A stretch of 64,000 nucleotides of DNA, from positions 12,072 through 76,071 of the forward strand of contig NZ_ANBE01000007.1 in NCBI RefSeq assembly GCF_000341145.1, read 5' to 3'. Position numbers and translations under genes: made by a program. This DNA comes from Nocardiopsis xinjiangensis YIM 90004 (lineage in GTDB: Bacteria; Actinomycetota; Actinomycetes; Streptosporangiales; Streptosporangiaceae). Shown here piece after piece: positions 9,178-17,323 of the stretch (position 1 is its first letter; each line of letters opens with the position of its first letter). Under the pieces are notes generated by a model. The model did no database searches. It had not been told where the DNA came from and saw only the letters and a program-made list of their open reading frames with translations.

Positions 9178-10145
9178 AACTCCTCGTCACCGGCGGCGCC
9201 GGATACGTCGGCAGTGTCGTGACCGCCCTGCTGCTCGAGGTCGGGCACGAGGTCACCGTGCTCGACGTGCTCTCCGCCGGACACCGCGACGCCGTGCCCA
9301 CCGGGGCCTCCTTCGTCGAGGGCGACGTCCACGACGCCGCCCGGGTCCTGGATCCCACCTTCGACGCCGTCCTGCACTTCGCAGGCAAGTCCCTGGTGGG
9401 TGAGTCCGTGCAGGACCCGGGCCCCTACTGGCACACCAACGTCGGCGGCACCCTCGCCCTGCTGGAGGCGATGCGCGAACACGGGGTGGACCGGCTGGTC
9501 TTCTCCTCCACCGCCGCCACCTACGGCGACCCGCCCACGGACGCGCCCCTGCACGAGAGCCACCCGGCCGCACCCACCAACCCCTACGGCGCGGGCAAGC
9601 TCGCCGTGGACCACATGCTCACCGGTTGGACCCGCGCCCACGGCCTGGGCGCGGTCAGCCTGCGCTACTTCAATGTCGCCGGCGCCCACGGCCGCTTCGG
9701 CGAACGCCACGACCCGGAGACCCACCTGATCCCCAACCTGCTGAAGGTCGCCGCCGGGCAGAGCGAGCACGCCTCGGTCCACGGAACCGACTACCCCACC
9801 TCCGACGGCACCGCCGTCCGCGACTACCTGCACGTACGCGACCTGGCCCAGGCCCACGTGCGCGCGCTGGAGCGGACCGAGCCGGGCACGCACCGTGTCT
9901 ACAACCTGGGCAGCGGCGGCGGGTACACGGTCCGCCAGGTGTTGTCGGCGGTCCGGCGGATCACCGGGCACCCCCTGCCCGCGCTCGAGGGCCCCCGGCG
10001 GGCAGGCGACCCGGCGGTCCTGGTGGCCGCCAACGACCGTGCGCGCCGGGAGCTCGGGTGGCAGCCCTTGCGCGGTCTGGACACGATCGTCGCCGACGCC
10101 TGGGCCTTCGTCCGCGGCCGTACGGAACAGCAGGTGGCACCATGA
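9174..10145 (+). CDS. galE: UDP-glucose 4-epimerase
   Basis: A 323-residue extended short-chain dehydrogenase that interconverts UDP-galactose and UDP-glucose. The N-terminal NAD-binding motif is VTGGAGYVG (6-14). The catalytic Ser/Thr region is FSSTAATYG, and the Tyr-Lys pair lies in NPYGAGKLAVD. A DGTAVRDYLHVRDLA motif near the C-terminal third is characteristic of GalE. The start ATG overlaps the galT stop and its stop overlaps the galK start, so the whole gal operon is translationally coupled. Confidence 0.96.
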   Translation: MKLLVTGGAGYVGSVVTALLLEVGHEVTVLDVLSAGHRDAVPTGASFVEGDVHDAARVLDPTFDAVLHFAGKSLVGESVQDPGPYWHTNVGGTLALLEAMREHGVDRLVFSSTAATYGDPPTDAPLHESHPAAPTNPYGAGKLAVDHMLTGWTRAHGLGAVSLRYFNVAGAHGRFGERHDPETHLIPNLLKVAAGQSEHASVHGTDYPTSDGTAVRDYLHVRDLAQAHVRALERTEPGTHRVYNLGSGGGYTVRQVLSAVRRITGHPLPALEGPRRAGDPAVLVAANDRARRELGWQPLRGLDTIVADAWAFVRGRTEQQVAP

Positions 10146-11284
10146 GCGACTTGGCCGCACAGTTCCGGGAAACCTTCGCGACCTCCGCCGAGGGGGTGTG
10201 GGCCGCGCCGGGGCGGATCAACCTCATCGGTGAGCACACCGACTACAACGACGGGTTCGCGCTGCCGATCGCGCTGCCCCACACCCTGACCGTGGCCGCC
10301 GCGCGCCGCGACGACGGGCGGGTGCGGTTGCGTTCGCACCAGTTCCCCGAGCCGCACGGGTTCTCTCTGGAGGGTCTGGCGCCCGGTTCGGTGCCGGAGG
10401 GGGCTGCCTACCAGGCCGGGGCCCTGTGGGCCCTGCTGGAGGAGGGCCACGGGATCGGCGGGCTCGATCTGCTCGTGGACAGTACGATCCCGGCCGGCAG
10501 CGGCCTGTCGACGTCGGCGGCGCTGTGCTGTGCGACGGTCCTGGCCGCCACCGGACTGTACGGTCGCGAGCCCGCCCCGGCCGAGGTGGCGCGACTGGCC
10601 CAGCGCGCGGAGAACGACTTCGTCGGGATGCCGTGCGGGATCATGGACCAGTCTGCGGTGATGTTGGCCGAGCAGGGCCGGGCCCTGTTCCTGGACTGCC
10701 GTTCCTCGGCCACCGGGTCCGAGCCCTTCGACCTGGCCGCGCAGGGAATGTCGCTGCTGGTGGTGGACACCAAGGCGCCGCGCCGGTTGGTGGAGGGCGC
10801 CTACGCCCAACGCCGCGCCTCCTGTGAGGAGGCCGCGCGTGTGCTGGGGGTGGCTGCGTTGCGTGAGATCTCGGGGCCGGACCTGGAGCAGGCGCTGGAT
10901 CGGCTGCCCGAGGGACCGATGCGGGCGCGGGTGCGGCACGTGGTGACCGAGAACGACCGGGTACTGCGGTCGGTGGAGCTGTTGCGGTCGGGCCGGCTGC
11001 GTGAGGTGGGGCCGTTGTTGACCGCCTCGCACGTGTCCTTGCGCGACGACTACGAGGTGAGCGTCGCCGAGGTCGACACCGCGGTGGAGGCGGCGTTGTC
11101 CGCGGGCGCCCTGGGTGCGCGCATCACCGGTGGCGGGTTCGGTGGCTGTGTGATCGCGCTGGTGGACTCCGAGCAGGTGCGGGCGTGCTCCGACGCGGTG
11201 CGTGCGGCTTTCGCCGGGCGCGGGTTCGGCGCACCGGAGGTGTTCACGGCCCTGCCCTCGGCCGGGGCCCGACGCCTGCGCTGA
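10142..11284 (+). CDS. galK: Galactokinase
   Basis: A 380-residue GHMP-family kinase that phosphorylates galactose at C1 with ATP. The galactokinase signature GRINLIGEHTDYNDGF lies at about 24-39. The ATP-binding motif PAGSGLSTSAA is at about 119-129, and the C-terminal GHMP motif GARITGGGFGGCV is present. It is the last gene of the DeoR-galT-galE-galK operon. Immediately downstream, only 6 bp after the stop, begins a decayed aldehyde dehydrogenase fragment on the other strand, so the operon end is a rearrangement boundary. Confidence 0.96.
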   Translation: MSDLAAQFRETFATSAEGVWAAPGRINLIGEHTDYNDGFALPIALPHTLTVAAARRDDGRVRLRSHQFPEPHGFSLEGLAPGSVPEGAAYQAGALWALLEEGHGIGGLDLLVDSTIPAGSGLSTSAALCCATVLAATGLYGREPAPAEVARLAQRAENDFVGMPCGIMDQSAVMLAEQGRALFLDCRSSATGSEPFDLAAQGMSLLVVDTKAPRRLVEGAYAQRRASCEEAARVLGVAALREISGPDLEQALDRLPEGPMRARVRHVVTENDRVLRSVELLRSGRLREVGPLLTASHVSLRDDYEVSVAEVDTAVEAALSAGALGARITGGGFGGCVIALVDSEQVRACSDAVRAAFAGRGFGAPEVFTALPSAGARRLR

Positions 11285-11290
11285 GCCCCG

Positions 11291-11752
11291 GCCCGTCCGA
11301 TGGCGGCACCGGTGGACGAGCTGCCCGTGAAGCTGACCTTGCCCACACCGGGGTGTTCCACGAGCGGTGCACCCGCACCGCGGCCGTCCCCGGTGACCAC
11401 GTTGAGCACGCCGGGCGGGAGTCCGGCTTCCTCCAGCAGAGGCACCAGGGCCAGAAGCGAGGCCGACGTGTGTTCAACACCGTGTTGCCCGTGGCCAGTG
11501 CGGGTGCGAGTTTGGTGGCGGTCAGCAGCAGCGGGGAGTTCCACGGGGTGAGGGCTCCCACCCACACCGACCGGTTCGCGCAGCGTGTAGTTGAGCAGAT
11601 CGGTCCGGTTCGGTGGCACGACGTCACCGTGGATCTTGTCGGCCGGCCCCGTGTAGTAGTAGAAGCACTCCGGCAGGCTGGTCGGCCGGCCCCGCATCTC
11701 ACGCAGCAACTTGCCGTTGTCGCTGTTCTCGGCCCTGGCGAGCAGCTCGGCA
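11291..11752 (-). pseudogene. Aldehyde dehydrogenase remnant, frameshifted and truncated at both ends
   Basis: Read on the minus strand, three segments in two frames together give a recognisable NAD(P)-dependent aldehyde dehydrogenase. The first has ENSDNGKLLREMRG and LLNYTLREPVGV, the second WVGALTPWNSPLLL and LAPALATGNTV, the third EEAGLPPGVLNVVTGDG and GKVSFTGSSSTGAAIG. At least two frameshifts separate them and the VVKPSE segment normally following GNTV is missing. The first 60 or so residues and everything after the cofactor-binding part, including the catalytic cysteine, are gone. The 3-prime end abuts galK and the 5-prime end abuts another remnant on the opposite strand. It cannot encode an active enzyme. 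Confidence 0.82.
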
Positions 11753-12015
11753 CAACAGCAGGTGGCGGCACGGTTCGCCACCGCGTCGGCCGACAAGTCC
11801 TCCGGAGTTTCCTGGCACGGGGCGAAGCCGGGATCCCCCTGTCGGACGGCTGCTCGGCCGCGCTGGTGGCCCGGATCGGAGAGCGTCTGGAGACCACCGC
11901 CCACACCATCTTCATGGGGCACGTCGTCGAGGTCGAGAACGGCGACGACGCGCCCATGGTCTACAGCTCGGGCGGGTTCTACGACGGGAGCAAGCTCGAT
12001 CCGCTGAGCTGGCGC
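11753..12015 (+). pseudogene. Flavin reductase-domain remnant
   Basis: The plus strand encodes a C-terminal part of a flavin reductase-like (FMN-binding split-barrel) protein in two frames. One frame has QQVAARFATASADKSSGV followed by SWHG, and the next has GIPLSDGCSAALVARIGE, then HTIFMGHVVEVENG and PMVYSSGGFY. Intact family members read continuously through these motifs, so one frameshift is present. The N-terminal half with the FMN-binding start is absent. It begins exactly where the oppositely oriented aldehyde dehydrogenase remnant stops. Too broken to be functional. Confidence 0.75.
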
Positions 12016-12035
12016 CGGGCAGGCACCGGGTTCTC

Positions 12036-12348
12036 TCCCCTGGGAGGACTCGGGCGGATCGGCCCGGTGGACGTGGACCGGGACTCGGCCGAACCGGGCT
12101 TCCGGAACGCCGAGAACGCGGCGGGACGCGGTCTGGCCGTCGCAGCCGTGCAGCGGTGTGTGCCTTTGCCTCGACGGAGCACGGCCCGGCCTCACTACGG
12201 GCCGCCACGACCTTCGACCACCCCGGATCGCCGACCGTGCTGGAGCGGGCGGGCTTCGTCCGCGGCGACACCTCGGAGCTGGGCGGGTGCCCGGGTTGCG
12301 CCCGTCGCGCATCTCGGAGGGGCCGGGCCGCTGACGACCACCCTCTAG
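12036..12348 (+). pseudogene. GNAT acetyltransferase remnant
   Basis: Two frames on the plus strand together resemble the C-terminal two thirds of a GNAT N-acetyltransferase of the RimJ type. The first has GRIGPVDVDRDSAEPGFR and AGRGLAVAAVQR, matching the acetyl-CoA-binding motif A region. The second has CAFASTEHGPASLRAATTFD and GSPTVLERAGFV, matching the motif B region. A frameshift lies near 12155 between the halves and the N-terminus is missing. It follows directly on the flavin reductase remnant. I am fairly sure of the family and sure that it is broken. Confidence 0.7.
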
Positions 12349-12358
12349 TATCGCGGTT

Positions 12359-12919
12359 GTGCCTGCCGACCACTCTTCGCTCCAGCCAGTGGGCCCTCTC
12401 CGCGCCGGCCTGCTCGCCGTCGTCGTCCTTGCGGTGTTGGCCACCGCTCTGACCTGGGGGTGGTTCACGATCGGCCCGAACCACCCCGTCTACGGTCTGC
12501 TGGTGGTGGCCGGGACTTTCGCCGCAGGCCCAGTGCTGGGCGGCCCGATCGAACGCCGGATGGCCGACACGTGGTTCCGCGTCCCGCAGGGTGAGCGAAA
12601 ACTGCACCGTGCGCTGGGGGTGGCAGCCTTCGGCCGGCTGTTGCAGCGTTCGGGCTGGAACCGCGCCATCGCCGACCCGATGCGCAGTTTCGACGGCACC
12701 CGAGCTGGTTTGCCCGCCCTGGACCGGTCGTTGCGCGGCAACGTCGCCGCCCACGGCTCGTGCTTCCTCGTCCACGTCGCACTCGCCGTACTCGCCGCGG
12801 CGACCGGTCACGCCCCGGGGGCGCTGTGGATTCTCCTGCCCGGGGTCGTGGTCCACTTCTATCCGGTGATTCTGCAGCGCTCGATCGCGCTCCGTCTGCA
12901 ACGAGTGCGTGATCGGTGA
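12359..12919 (+). CDS. Small integral membrane protein of unknown function
   Basis: A 186-residue protein starting with GTG 12359. Two hydrophobic helices (about 14-33 and 42-60) are followed by a polar basic stretch with RRMADTWFRVPQGERKLHRA and WNRAI. Two more hydrophobic segments follow (about 133-150 and 153-170), ending with an Arg-rich tail. The pattern of membrane helices around a conserved Trp/Arg-rich loop loosely recalls CrtO-type acyltransferases, but I would not assign it. It stands alone, ending at a hairpin terminator shared with the convergent tRNA gene. Confidence 0.65.
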   Translation: MPADHSSLQPVGPLRAGLLAVVVLAVLATALTWGWFTIGPNHPVYGLLVVAGTFAAGPVLGGPIERRMADTWFRVPQGERKLHRALGVAAFGRLLQRSGWNRAIADPMRSFDGTRAGLPALDRSLRGNVAAHGSCFLVHVALAVLAAATGHAPGALWILLPGVVVHFYPVILQRSIALRLQRVRDR

Positions 12920-12934
12920 CCCGAGAAACAGAAA

Positions 12935-12960
12935 AGGGGCTCACCGCGCGGTGAGCCCCT
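12935..12960. terminator. Bidirectional hairpin terminator
   Basis: A perfect 10-bp stem (AGGGGCTCAC / GTGAGCCCCT) with a 6-base CGCGCG loop. Read on the minus strand it is followed by TTTTC, as expected for an intrinsic terminator of the tRNA gene. It also lies 16 bp after the plus-strand membrane protein stop. Confidence 0.85.
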
Positions 12961-12968
12961 CCGTGTCG

Positions 12969-13042
<74 letters not shown>

Positions 13043-13296
13043 TGAATCCGGACCGGCACCGCGTGCACGGGGCCGCCGACGGGTCGACTCTATCGCATCC
13101 GTGGCACTGACCGGACATCGTTCCGGTGCCCGGCGGGGCCGGGGCCCGCACGCAGACCCGTGAGCGAATGAGGATCACCGCACACTCCGCGGCCCAGGAC
13201 GGTCATCCCCCACTTCCGGCTAAAAACAGCGCATATGTTCAGCAAATGGACAAACAGTCCGACGCTGTAAACAACCATGCGAGGAGTGCCCTCAGG

Positions 13297-14748
13297 ATGA
13301 CCGAGAACAGCCGGTTCGAGCGCGGACGCCCCGTCGTCCTGCGCGGTGGCACGGTGCTGCCCATGGACAACGCCCGCACCGTCCTTCCCGAGACCGACGT
13401 CCTCGTCGTCGACGACCGTGTCGTGGAGATCGGCCGCGACCTGGCCGTCCCCGACAATGCCACCGTCATCGACGCCACCGACGGCATCGTCATGCCGGGC
13501 ATGATCGACACCCACCGCCACATGTGGCAGACCGCGATGCGCGGATACGGGGCCGACTGGACCCTGACCCAGTACTTCGTCTGGTACTACATGGAGGGCG
13601 GCAAGCTCTTCCGCCCCGAGGACGTCCACGCCGGCAACGCCCTGGCCGCGGCCGAGGCCCTCGAAGCCGGAGTGACCACGGTCGTGGACTGGTCGCACGG
13701 GCTGCAGACCGTCGACCACGCCGACGCCGCCGCCGACGCCCTGGAATCGGTCCCGGGCCGCTACGTGCTGGCCTACGGCAACATCCACGCCCAGCCCGGC
13801 GAGTGGGCCACCGACCCGGCCTTCCGCGACTTCGTGCGGCGCCGGTTCGACGGCGACCGCGACATGCTCGACGTCCAGATCGCCTTCGACGTCACCGGCG
13901 ACCCGGAGTTCCCGGAGAAGCCCGCCTTCGAGACCGCCCGCGAGCTCGGCCTGCCCGTGACCACCCACGCGGGTGTGTGGGGCGCTACCGGCGACGACTC
14001 GATCCGGCTCATGCACGAGCACGGGTTCATGACCCCCGAGACCGTCTACGTGCACGCCGCGTCACTGTCGACCGACTCCTACCACCGGATCGCCGCGACC
14101 GGCGGCAGTGTATCGGTCTCCACCGAGAGCGAGCAGAGCGCCGGCCAGGGGTATCCGCCCACGTGGAAGCTGCGCGAGCACGGCATCCCGGTGTCGCTGT
14201 CGATGGACAGCAGCGCCTGGTGGAGCGGTGACCTGTTCTCCGCGATGCGCTCCACTCTGAGCGCCGACCGTTCCCGCGAGCACCTGGAGGCGCAGTCGCG
14301 CGGCGAGACCGTCACCCACGCGGCCCTGCGCGCGGACCAGGTCGTGGAGTGGGCGACCCGCGGCGGTGCCCGCGCCCTGGGCCGCGGCGACGACCTGGGC
14401 CGGATCAGCCCCGGCGCCAAGGCCGACCTGGTCCTCATCAAGAACGACCACTCCCCGGTCTCCTTCCCGATGCTCAACCCCTACGGCCACGTGGCCTTCC
14501 AGGCCCAGCGCGGCGACGTGCACACGGTCATGGTCGACGGGCGCGTGGTCAAGCACGAGCACCGCCTGCTCGACGTCGACCTGGCCACGATCCGCCGGAA
14601 CGTGGAGTCGACCATCGACCACCTGCGCGGTGAGCTCGGCGAGGAGGAATGGACCAAGGGCATGAACCCCGACGTGCCCGAGCCGACGATCCTCGACAAC
14701 CCGTACTCCTACACCGACTACAAGAGCGCCTCCACCCACGGGGGTTGA
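13297..14748 (+). CDS. Amidohydrolase (TRZ/ATZ, cytosine/SAH-deaminase-like)
   Basis: A 483-residue metal-dependent hydrolase of the amidohydrolase superfamily, related to chlorohydrolases, S-adenosylhomocysteine deaminases and cytosine deaminases. The barrel-start motif MPGMIDTHRHMWQ gives the HxH metal ligands. A later His lies in LPVTTHAG, another in VYVHAASL, and the catalytic Asp in LSMDSSAWW. I chose ATG 13297, preceded by AGGAG 11 bases upstream. A longer upstream frame would add about 57 low-complexity residues ahead of the conserved domain. It is monocistronic with a strong downstream terminator. Its substrate cannot be read from context. Confidence 0.9.
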   Translation: MTENSRFERGRPVVLRGGTVLPMDNARTVLPETDVLVVDDRVVEIGRDLAVPDNATVIDATDGIVMPGMIDTHRHMWQTAMRGYGADWTLTQYFVWYYMEGGKLFRPEDVHAGNALAAAEALEAGVTTVVDWSHGLQTVDHADAAADALESVPGRYVLAYGNIHAQPGEWATDPAFRDFVRRRFDGDRDMLDVQIAFDVTGDPEFPEKPAFETARELGLPVTTHAGVWGATGDDSIRLMHEHGFMTPETVYVHAASLSTDSYHRIAATGGSVSVSTESEQSAGQGYPPTWKLREHGIPVSLSMDSSAWWSGDLFSAMRSTLSADRSREHLEAQSRGETVTHAALRADQVVEWATRGGARALGRGDDLGRISPGAKADLVLIKNDHSPVSFPMLNPYGHVAFQAQRGDVHTVMVDGRVVKHEHRLLDVDLATIRRNVESTIDHLRGELGEEEWTKGMNPDVPEPTILDNPYSYTDYKSASTHGG

Positions 14749-14760
14749 GTCCCCGCCTCC

Positions 14761-14797
14761 ACAGGGGCGTCCCGGGACGGGCCCGGGACGCCCCTGT
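14761..14797. terminator. Strong intrinsic-type hairpin
   Basis: A perfect 16-bp inverted repeat (14761-14776 with 14782-14797) with a 5-base loop lies 12 bp after the amidohydrolase stop. There is no T tract, as is usual in high-GC actinomycetes. Confidence 0.85.
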
Positions 14798-15024
14798 GTG
14801 CGTTCCGGGTGACTGACCGAATCGTGTACCCACCGACGTCCCGTTCACCCGAATTGAAAAGAACGCGGAGCGACATTGATGGCCACAGCATGACTAAGGT
14901 CGACATTTAAGGACACAGGGCATGATGGAATTCCGTGCCGGCTGAACCCTGACTCCCATCGATCGGTCTTTTCAAGCAATGCCCCCTCCTGCCAGCATCA
15001 CGGTCGACACAGGAGGAGGACCCG

Positions 15025-16827
15025 ATGCTGGGTATGCGCGTCATCTCACTGACGATCCACGGACCACGAGGGGGACGGACCTTCGACCTCGATCATTCCT
15101 TTGTCGCGGTACACGGGCCCACGAACACCGGAAAAACGTCCCTGGCCGACGCGATATCCTACTGCATGGGGCAGAAGGTCAGGTGGAAAAAGGCGTTCGG
15201 AGACTTCGTCACCAAATGCGAACTTCATGTCCGAATCGGGAACTCCGAGTACATCCTGCACCGCTCCCTCGGAGCGGCAGGAGCAGATATCGAGGTCACG
15301 AACATCGGCCACGAATTCGTCGCGAGCCTATCGGTGAAGAAGAACGGCGACCCCTCGCAGCCTTCCTTTTCCGACTGGATCCTCACCGAGCTCCACCTCA
15401 AGCAGGCCATCGACCCTGACGCGATCCGGGCCCTCGGCGCAGAAAGGACCCGACTGACCTTCACCGACCTATGGCAGTACCTGTATCGCACACAGTCCGA
15501 ACTAGACCGCCAGGTAATCCTGCACGCCGGTGGCCGCGCGTCGGCCCGCAAGGCCCTCTTCGAACTGCTCTTCGGCCTCAGCAGCACCGACGAACGCCTG
15601 CTGGAAGCGAAACTCAGCGAGTCCCGGAAGATCATCCGCGAACAGAAGAGCACGGTGCAGAGTGTTCAGGCGTTCTTCGCTGAGTCCGGGACCTCACCCG
15701 ATCAGGCGGCCGCCGAGCACAGGGAGGCTGAGCGGGAACTCGAACGCGTCACCTCGGAGCTGGCCCCTCTCCGATCACATGTGGCCGACTGGGAGAAGAA
15801 ACGCACGGTACTGCGGAACGAGCACGACGGCGCCCGAAAGGCCTGGGCGAGAGCAGCAGCTGCGATCGAACGGCAGGACATGAAGCCTGTACCCGGAACT
15901 CTCGATCATTCCGGCCATGCACCCGTATCGTGCCCTGCCTGCGGACAGGGGGTCCGGTCCGGCCGAGCCGACGCAGGTGCATGTGACCTGTGCTTGCAGA
16001 TAAAGCCACGGAAGACGCCGATACCTACCCGCGGGCCGGTCGGCTCGGTCAACACGGACGAAGAATTCCCCCGAGCCTCAACCGCACTCGACCAGGCACG
16101 GCAGGCTCTACAGGAACACGAAGCGAACGAACCGCACGATACCCGCGCTTCCATCGAAGAGCTGTCGAACAAGAAGTCCGCCTACCGTGAGCGCCTGGAT
16201 CAACTCACGCCAAGGATCGAGGCACTCCGCGACCTGTTCGCCGGAGCCGATGCCGCAAAGGCCGAGGCTAAACAGGTCGAGCGTAAGCTGAAGACCGTGC
16301 GGGCGCAGATTGTCGATCGAGAGGTGACTCTGGACGAACTGGAAGAGTACTTCTACGAGGAAGTCAAGAATATCGATCTTCCCTGGTTCGTTGGTTCGGC
16401 AACTCTCGACCGCAAGAGCTATCTCCCACTGATCGACGGCCAGGAATTCGAGCAGCTCGGTGGTGGCACGAAGGCCGCCGTCAACGTTGCCTACAGTTTC
16501 GCCCTGCTCGCTTTCAGCACCCGATTGACCATCGATTACGGGGAAAAGCCGCTCCTTCCGTGCTTCCTGGTAGTGGATGCGATCCGCAAGAACATCGGAG
16601 CAAACGCCGAGGACAAAAACCTCTCGGACCGCCTGTACCAGCGTGCTTCCAGCGCGGGCACCCACCTCATGGTCCGCGGCAAGGGTCAAGTCATCGTCCT
16701 CGACAATGACGGACCTTCGGAAGGCGTGCGCAGGACTGGAGCGTTCAAGGAGATCAAGCTGTCCTACACGGAACCCCTCATCCCCGGGGTCTCACACTCC
16801 GACACCGGCGAAGACCCGCACGTCTGA
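15025..16827 (+). CDS. Rad50/SMC-like ATPase with Cys4 zinc-hook-like centre
   Basis: A 600-residue ABC-type ATPase of the Rad50/SMC kind, in two half-domains joined by a coiled coil. The N-terminal lobe carries a Walker A loop, HGPTNTGKTSL (30-40). Helical, charged segments follow (about 190-285 and 350-440). Between them is CPAC (303-306) and CDLC (320-323), a four-cysteine centre at the hairpin tip like a Rad50 zinc hook. The C-terminal lobe has a signature-like QLGGGTKAAVN (477-487) and a Walker B-like LLPCFLVVDAI (510-520). There the Asp is followed by Ala rather than Glu, so hydrolysis may be slow or altered. The start ATG follows AGGAGGAGG. No nuclease partner is adjacent. Codon use is less GC-biased than its neighbours, suggesting transfer. 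DNA repair or anti-phage defence are both possible. Confidence 0.82.
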   Translation: MLGMRVISLTIHGPRGGRTFDLDHSFVAVHGPTNTGKTSLADAISYCMGQKVRWKKAFGDFVTKCELHVRIGNSEYILHRSLGAAGADIEVTNIGHEFVASLSVKKNGDPSQPSFSDWILTELHLKQAIDPDAIRALGAERTRLTFTDLWQYLYRTQSELDRQVILHAGGRASARKALFELLFGLSSTDERLLEAKLSESRKIIREQKSTVQSVQAFFAESGTSPDQAAAEHREAERELERVTSELAPLRSHVADWEKKRTVLRNEHDGARKAWARAAAAIERQDMKPVPGTLDHSGHAPVSCPACGQGVRSGRADAGACDLCLQIKPRKTPIPTRGPVGSVNTDEEFPRASTALDQARQALQEHEANEPHDTRASIEELSNKKSAYRERLDQLTPRIEALRDLFAGADAAKAEAKQVERKLKTVRAQIVDREVTLDELEEYFYEEVKNIDLPWFVGSATLDRKSYLPLIDGQEFEQLGGGTKAAVNVAYSFALLAFSTRLTIDYGEKPLLPCFLVVDAIRKNIGANAEDKNLSDRLYQRASSAGTHLMVRGKGQVIVLDNDGPSEGVRRTGAFKEIKLSYTEPLIPGVSHSDTGEDPHV

Positions 16828-16846
16828 GTGCGCGACCGGCTCCGCC

Positions 16847-17035
16847 ATGATCGTCCCGGGCTCGGCCCGGGGCGTCTCTTTCTGCGCAGGTCGGAGGTAC
16901 CCGCCCGAGAGAGGCACCATCGCCAGGGCCTGCGACAGTGGCCTGGAGGCGATCGCGGGAGCGCTGCAACCGGACGGGGTCGAACGCGCCCACCTGTTCG
17001 ACCTCGCCCGAGCGCTCTCCGAACCGCGCGCCCAA
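16847..17035 (+). pseudogene. XRE-family (MmyB-type) regulator remnant
   Basis: A short open stretch reads ARGVSFCAGRRYPPERGTIA, then SGLEAIAGALQPDGVERAHL followed by FDLARAL. This matches the end of the helix-turn-helix domain of actinomycete XRE regulators with a MmyB-like sensor, whose intact form reads GVSxxYYTRLERGN...VLxALARALxLDxAERAHLFDLARA. The start of the DNA-binding domain and the whole sensor domain are missing, and key residues are changed (YYTRLERG to RRYPPERG). The remaining bases up to 17323 show no gene I can support. It is a decayed fragment downstream of the Rad50-like gene. Confidence 0.65.
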
Positions 17036-17323
17036 CACGGCAAGGCTCGTCTTCCTCGACCCGTACGTCACGACACCGCGCATGGTTCCCCCCTCGTTCG
17101 CACGGCCGTGCGGCCCGCCCCGCACCGAAGAGGCACCCGGGCGGTCGCACGGCCACCGTAGACACGCGGCACCGGCACCTGGGAGAACCCCTGAGGAGTC
17201 TTTACCGTCCAGGAACCCTCGAACACCCGAGCGCCCGGGCCCGGTTCCGGCTCCCGCGTGCTCCCGGCGCCCCGACCCGGAACCCGGTTGCGACGCACGC
17301 AGCCGGTTCGGCAGGCTCGGCAC

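Noticed and set aside
12359-12919. CrtO-type acyltransferase identity for the small membrane protein
   Set aside because: Only loose similarity in Trp/Arg pattern; no catalytic residues can be named.
15025-16827. Assigning the Rad50-like ATPase to SbcC or RecF
   Set aside because: It is far shorter than SbcC, has no SbcD partner, and its Cys4 centre is not found in RecF.
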